In this document: positions 18,876 to 23,944 of the stretch, piece after piece | How the letters are laid out: each line of letters opens with the position of its first letter | Position numbering within the stretch: position 1 is the first letter of the stretch | Source of the DNA: Symsagittifera roscoffensis | Taxonomy: Eukaryota > Xenacoelomorpha > Acoela > Convolutidae | DNA length: 23,944 nucleotides | Direction: 5' to 3' | Assembly (NCBI RefSeq): GCF_963678635.1 | Contig: NW_026970780.1 | Location: forward strand, 1-23,944 | Notes under the pieces: generated by a model | Seen by the model: the letters and a program-made list of their open reading frames with translations, nothing else | What the model was told of the DNA's origin: nothing | The model's database searches: none | Made by a program: the position numbers and the translations under genes

Positions 18876-20859
18876 GCTGAAGCATTTAGAAGCAAAGAAT
18901 AATAACGAATCACCAGCTATTCCCAAAAAAACAATTACCAGGCATTTTAGAGAAATGCGAAAGCATTTCAACAGTTAAATACGAAAACAGTTAAAATGAA
19001 TTACTTTTAAAAAAATTGATGGTTTGAAGAAATAAGAGAACCACTAAACTTGGTACTAGACTTAAACTTGCATTTCACTTTTTGCGCATTTGCCAGAAAA
19101 GATTCAATATAAAAACGGCCCCCAAATATCAAAAGATTTTACTATAAAGCCGCAGATATGAATAAAGCATGCTCTCAATTGCGATTAGACTGAACTTCAG
19201 GACGACAAACACAGTTCAACAATACCGACAAAACGTGGAGCAACAGAAGTTTAAGTTTTCATAACAAAACGTGTTCGACCAATAAAGTTCAATAAAACGT
19301 CATAACATATCTTGACAAAGTATTTCTGCCAAGAAAACACAAACACAAAGTATAGACACCAAACCATAAAAATTGTCAGGCAAGAAAAGAGGAAAGCAAC
19401 TCCGGTTATTTTTCAGTTTTTTACAAATAAAAATCATTTTTTTGGATATGTAAAAATTCATCGTGGGCAAGCAACTAAAATTTCAAAATTTATGGAAAAG
19501 TAAAACTCCTTTTACAAAAGTTTTACAAACACCATCAAATATGATGAAAAATTTAAAACAATTTTTTGCTACTACGTATATTTAGTTTCAAATAACTTTG
19601 CTACCATTTGAATAGGTCCACAGACAGACAGCGCTGCAATTTCATTGAACAATGAAAAAATTTCAAGAAAAGGAAAAATCAACTTTAGAAAAAGGTTCAA
19701 TCACAATGCTTCACCATTTGCAAACAAACAAAGAAGGTGAAACTAATCTCAGAAAATTCGTTCCCATTGAAATAACAGCCAACTTAGCTTGTAACTTTAG
19801 ATTATTGATTTCCGTATGTTGACCTATTTCCTTATGTTGGCCTATTTTTTTTTTAATATTTACGGAAACAAATATTATCATGCTAGCTGAAACTTATTGG
19901 CAATTGCATCTCAAACATTTAGAACTAGACTTTTTGCTTCAGGAACAAGAAAAAATACAACAGAAAATGCCTGCTCATTAAAAAACATCTGTAAATTAAG
20001 TCATATCTAATTCAAACTCTAGTACAAAAATTTAAGTAAAGAAACAGATACCTTTAAATACTTGCAACGAAAAAAGTAAAATCACCAAATTAAAACTCCC
20101 CGTAATTTCTAAAATTGTATCTAACGCTCATGTAAACCAAACTGCAACAAGAAAATAAATAGTTTCTAGAGATTTTCAATCAAATAAGTAAGCATAAAAA
20201 CAAAAAGTCACCTGATGCATAGGATGAAATGACAAAAACCGGAAATTTTGGTAGCATTTACCTAAATGACTTAATCCATCTTAAGACAATTTTAATTTAA
20301 GCGGCATGCGACTTTTAAGTTTCCAAAAAACACGGAAACTAAACTTAACGATCATGAAATCAACATGAAACCAAAAAAACGTTTATTTTCTATTACAATT
20401 ATTTTTAATTTTTTTGTGCATCTCACAATTTAACAATGTTAATAGCAATTTCATTTATTATGATATTTTGAATATGACAAAAAATCTCAGTTTTCATTCT
20501 ATCTTTTTTCGTCTGTAATTAATAATAATATGAAATATGAAACATGAATAAAAAATTAAATTGAAAGTTTTGTTTTATTTTACTTATGATTGAAAACAAA
20601 CACGTTCTAGTTTAAAAAAATTTAGAAATGCTGATGACAAACTTGTTTTTAAAATTTCAATTGCGAAACCATTGCCATAAAACCATTTTATATGAAATGA
20701 AACCAGCTCTTTTCACAGCAACATCTACTTCAACAAAGTAATTGTACTAGTAAATTTTACTAACCAAAATTCATAAAATCAAAATCCAAAACAATTATTC
20801 TGAAAAAAGTACTGAAATAAAGTAACATATTCATTGGAAATTTTCAATTTTGGAAACCA
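18876..20859. other. A/T-rich DNA, no gene recognised
   Basis: TATGTTG(A/G)CCTATTT is repeated at 19815 and 19833 (period 18). The 63-codon frame 19312-19503 (+) has no recognisable product. From about 20380 to 20620 the sequence is almost pure A/T. Confidence 0.5.
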
Positions 20860-21060
20860 TTGTCACAAAATAAAATAAGCGAACCAAACAAGCCATTATT
20901 TATGAACCAAACCAGAATTCGAAATCTTTTACATCAATTTTTTTTAGATATGGACAGTTTTGTAGAGTTACCTACGCATGCTTTTAAAAAGATAATACAT
21001 ATTGCATACACAACTTACCCAAAACATACAAAAAAACACAATATTGACGAAAAAAAGTAA
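20860..21060 (+). pseudogene. 66-codon open frame at the start of a second retroelement-like remnant
   Basis: An uninterrupted frame with a globular-looking middle (LHQFFLDMDSFVELPTHAFKKIIHIAYTTYP). It overlaps a second frame (21002-21751) that continues rightward, as in a gene broken by a single frameshift. The plus strand becomes C-rich and G-poor again, like the 2-6 kb block. The family is not recognised. Confidence 0.35.
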
Positions 21061-21751
21061 ACCAAGTAAAATGAAACAGAACTATGCGCTACAGAAAAGT
21101 CGAACAGAAAAACGCGTTGATTTATTAAAAGAAATACTTAGCATTCAAGGGCAATCAATTGATCAAAATATTCGGAAAATAGCCGTAAGATTTTCAGATT
21201 AATACGCCGACAATTCGAGCGGAAATATTCTTCAAGATATTAATCAAGCTAAGAATCAAGATATTGTTCAGCACAACAGAAAAAAAGTTACTGACTAATA
21301 ACTATTAATAAAGTTCAACCCTTTTAAAAGATCAAATTGATGAATTCTTACCACTAAAAATAATATCCTATCAATTTAAACCCTAGTAACCAAATCGATT
21401 TATTCTAAACCCTCAACATTTAAACCAAAAACATCGAACCAACTCCTCCGCTCATACCAGACCATAGTTACAGCCTATTCGCTACCCAACAAATTTTTTC
21501 TATCTCTCGGTTCTGAAGCTAGTGCCGTCCCCATCAAGCTGCCATCCTCAACAAAAAATAGTCATGACGTAACTCCTACTACTGATTGAATCATTCAACC
21601 GTTTAGTATCACGACAGATGATCCTAAATCAACAAAACTTGAAGAAGAACTAGACAACATTAATTTGTAATCTCTAAGAATTATCAACCCAAATCAACAC
21701 ATACGAAGCACAAAAAATGATACCTGTCAACATTATAATTCAGAAAGTTAA
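21002..21751 (+). pseudogene. 250-codon frame with in-frame stops, retroelement-like
   Basis: A single frame stays protein-like for 250 codons without needing a frameshift, despite stops at TAA 21200, a TAA TAA pair at 21296, a TGA TGA pair at 21338, TAA near 21377, TGA near 21587 and TAA near 21668. The N-terminal part is basic and helical (KRVDLLKEILSIQGQS, DQNIRKIAVRFSD). A later part reads PNKFFLSLGSEASAVPIKL and HDVTPTTD-stop-IIQPF, followed by an acidic KLEEELDNINL. The HD..P..D(W/stop)I(L/I)QPF string resembles the one at 4426-4461, where the codon at the stop position is TGG (Trp). I infer a second decayed copy of a related element ORF. Confidence 0.4.
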
Positions 21752-21855
21752 TATATCAGCAAGAAGTATTAACTACTTAATCAGGCGCTAACTCAAAACA
21801 ATTATTCAAAAACAAAAATACTACGGTTTCCCTAAAGTTCACCAGCAAAACATAG

Positions 21856-22278
21856 GTAATTCTATATACTAACAAAAATTACCTTGTTGAACCTTTTTCC
21901 TGGTGCACAAACATCACTTTCATATATTTAATTCTGTTACAGTATTTTGCATCTCAGTTCCGCTTAAAACAATCACAACCATTCGCAGAAGAAGTACTAA
22001 CATATAATGAGACATGCGTTATCTCACGAATTATTTCATTGCACAAAGAAAAATTAAAAAAGAAAACAATTCATCAATAAAATATAATTGATCCATAAAA
22101 GATATAACTCGTTCCTAGAAAAATAAAAAAAAGACAGGAAGTTAACAAAAAATTTTATCATGAAGACTCTTTTCTAACTTTAAACTCCATCAGACACATG
22201 CATCTTTGATCACATCAAAGATCACCACGCAAAGAAACTCAACACATTTTAGTACAAAATAATCTTGGGACGAAATAA
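21856..22278 (+). pseudogene. ATG-less open frame continuing the second remnant
   Basis: The frame is open for 74 codons from 21856 to TAA 22078. It then reads on through TAA at about 22093 and 22102 and TGA 22207 to TAA 22276. The open part is convincingly protein-like (YLVEPFSWCTNITFIYLILL, ASQFRLKQSQPFAEEVLTY). The later part is Lys/Arg-rich (PRKIKKRQEVNKKFYHEDS). It lacks an ATG start, so ATG-based searches miss it. Product unknown; order and composition suggest the same decayed element as 20860-21751. Confidence 0.35.
22202..22222. repeat. perfect 9-bp inverted repeat
   Basis: ATCTTTGAT, three-base spacer CAC, then ATCAAAGAT: a perfect 21-base hairpin or dyad. It lies inside the decayed frame above, so it is probably incidental, though it could bind a dimeric protein. 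Confidence 0.6.
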
Positions 22279-22499
22279 CTTTTGTAATCTTAGTACAAGA
22301 CAGTATTCACAGCAACTAACGTTTTTTTTCTAAGCCCACTATGAAAATTTCTGAAAACTATTGATCACTAAACAGACGCATACAACTAACTATTTTTTGA
22401 AAATCATAATGGCTTTCAGAATTCACTTGAAGATCAGCCAAACCTCGTCTAATCGTGCTAGATCTACGTATGCAAAAAAATAAGGGTCAGAAATAAATT

Positions 22500-23460
22500 T
22501 TACGTTGGGCTGCACAGATTTTGAACAGTTTTTTGGAAGAAATTTTAACAACGGTTAAAAGGAGAAAACGATTGGTTACTTAATTACCGTTCAAAAAAAA
22601 GATATTTTTTGTAAGTAAGTAAACAAAACAATGAAAAGTATCAGAGCACGTTTAAAAATCAGTTCAACATACTGTTAGTTAATATAACATTACAAACTTT
22701 CTGCTTCTGAGGCTATGATATAGTCAGTTTTTGTCAATGTTTAACTACACCTTGGAGGCACGTTAAAACTACAAAACAGTATGTTGATTAACTAACGTTA
22801 ATTCAACTATCATAATTCTGATTAAGATAATGTACATTGAAAATTATCAGAGCACGTTATAAAAAAGATTTGCCATGATAATAATTACTTTAACATGTTT
22901 TTTTTCCTGCTGCTGATACTGTGACAGAATTTTTTCAGTTTTATTTTTATGCCCAAGCGGCACGTTTAAACAAGAAAACATTTGATTGAATAGCCACCGT
23001 TAAAATCAATGATGACTTTTCTGATTGAGTAAGAATAATAATAAAATAACTTATCAAAGCACGTTAAATGTCAGTTGTTTATGCTGTCGGTAAAAATCCA
23101 GCCAATTTTTTTTTCTGCTGGTAATTTTTATGTAGAGCTTACGTCAGTTGCTTAACTATAACGTGGTGGTATGTTAAAAGAAGAAAACAGAAGTTTGATT
23201 TGTTGCTTTGTATTTGTTGATAGTTTTTTATCATGGATAACATTTTAAAAGATTGGCAGAGAAAGCTTAAAAACAAGTTGTTTAGATGTTGTTGAATTTG
23301 GAAAAAGTTTTTTGTTGCTGATTCTACGATGAACATTTTTTCAGTTGTATAGCTATTGCTTTGGTGGTACGTTTTACTTGCTTGCTAGTAAAAGGCGATA
23401 CAAAACAGTCGAACATCAGAATGTGCACAAACAGAATTGGCAAAAAAAAGTATGCGAAAA
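22500..23460 (+). repeat. diverged ~205-bp tandem repeat with dimeric internal structure
   Basis: Three boxes recur in the same order. Box R (CTGCTG-like, then TCAGTT) is at about 22508, 22699, 22909, 23113 and 23311. Box P (GGCACGTTAAA..AA.AAAACA...TTGATT) is at 22551, 22759, 22961, 23170 and 23368. Box Q (TATCAGAGCACGTTTAAAA) is at 22639, 22845, 23052, 23252 and, weakly, 23436. P-to-P steps are 208, 202, 209 and 198; Q-to-Q steps are 206, 207 and 200. P and Q share GCACGTTnAAA, so each unit looks like a dimer of roughly 90-bp and 117-bp halves. It is an old satellite-like or minisatellite array with no coding content; the minus frames 23336-23139 and 23613-23416 are by-products. Confidence 0.8.
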
Positions 23461-23944
23461 AAGTTTAAGCAATTCCAAATCGTTGTTATGTTTGGTTGCC
23501 AAAAAACTAAACTGACTTGCGCTACACCCAATCACGTATTTTTTTTTCAAAAAAGTAAGCGGATTCATAACAATTGTCAGAGTTGTGTATTCGTCTGAAT
23601 CAAACAAATTCATTCAGACATGCTTGAAAATGAGTTTTGGTATTTTTTACAGTCATAAGATATTTTTTGTGGACTTATGACGCTTGAATTTTTTTTTGAA
23701 ATGCTCAAAGCCATGTTTTAACGGGTTTTGAGCTCTAACTTCTGCCTATAATTCTAGAGAACATCAAACATCCTATTCTGAACGCTTGTAGAACAAGAAA
23801 TTTTTCCAAATTGTAAAAAAATTGTTGTAAAAAGAAGCCATTCTGACAACAGTGTTAAAATTTCTGAATTTGTTCTGCAAAATGGCCGTTTTATGATCGT
23901 TAAACTTAAAACTGCATCAAAACCATCCAGCGTGCCTAACTTTT
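23461..23944. other. AT-rich DNA, no gene recognised
   Basis: The only visible structure is an inverted pair GTCATAAG (23652) and CTTATGAC (23674) followed by a T run. In a eukaryotic context I do not read it as a terminator. Confidence 0.45.

Noticed and set aside
23652-23700. Hairpin GTCATAAG/CTTATGAC followed by a T run, resembling an intrinsic terminator.
   Set aside because: The window is eukaryotic, the stem is short and AT-rich, and no gene ends upstream of it.

Overview
The window looks like repeat-rich, gene-poor DNA from an AT-rich eukaryote, most likely an invertebrate animal. This rests on a decayed retroelement integrase with a GPY/F-like C-terminal module, satellite-like and inverted-repeat elements, and the absence of any dense or operon-like gene layout. 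I could not place the species. I see no intact host gene, tRNA, rRNA or CRISPR array, and nothing prokaryotic.

Layout. 1-1169: 3' part of a retroelement pol gene of Ty3/gypsy type. All three catalytic integrase codons (D, D, E) can still be found, but stops and frameshifts break the gene. 1170-2086: A/T-rich spacer. 2087-6058: a run of broken plus-strand reading frames, strikingly C-rich and G-poor. They are rich in Ser/Thr/Pro/Gln/Asn, and one has a membrane-like N-terminus. I read them as decayed retroelement ORFs (gag- or accessory-like) without assigning a family. 6059-11508: no recognisable gene, apart from a 64-bp tandem duplication at 8118-8245 and two weak protein-like traces near 10.0-11.0 kb. 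11509-14005: a mosaic of segmental duplications. One block of about 500 bp occurs twice and another of about 170-250 bp occurs three times, with an array of GCAG-anchored short repeats between them. 14006-16514: nothing recognised. 16515-17034: a 520-bp inverted-repeat (MITE-like) element. Each end has three copies of a short box at exactly mirrored spacing. 17035-20859: AT-rich, with only short tandem duplications.

20860-22278: a second C-rich, G-poor set of broken plus-strand frames, probably another remnant of the same kind of element as at 2-6 kb. The two share one short aligned motif. 22500-23460: a diverged tandem repeat of about 205 bp (four to five units). Each unit carries two related GCACGTT boxes, so it appears to be a dimer of roughly 100-bp half units.

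Nothing here acts as a working pathway. The interest lies in the inverted-repeat element, the dimeric repeat, the duplicated 11.5-14 kb block and the unassigned broken ORFs beside the integrase.
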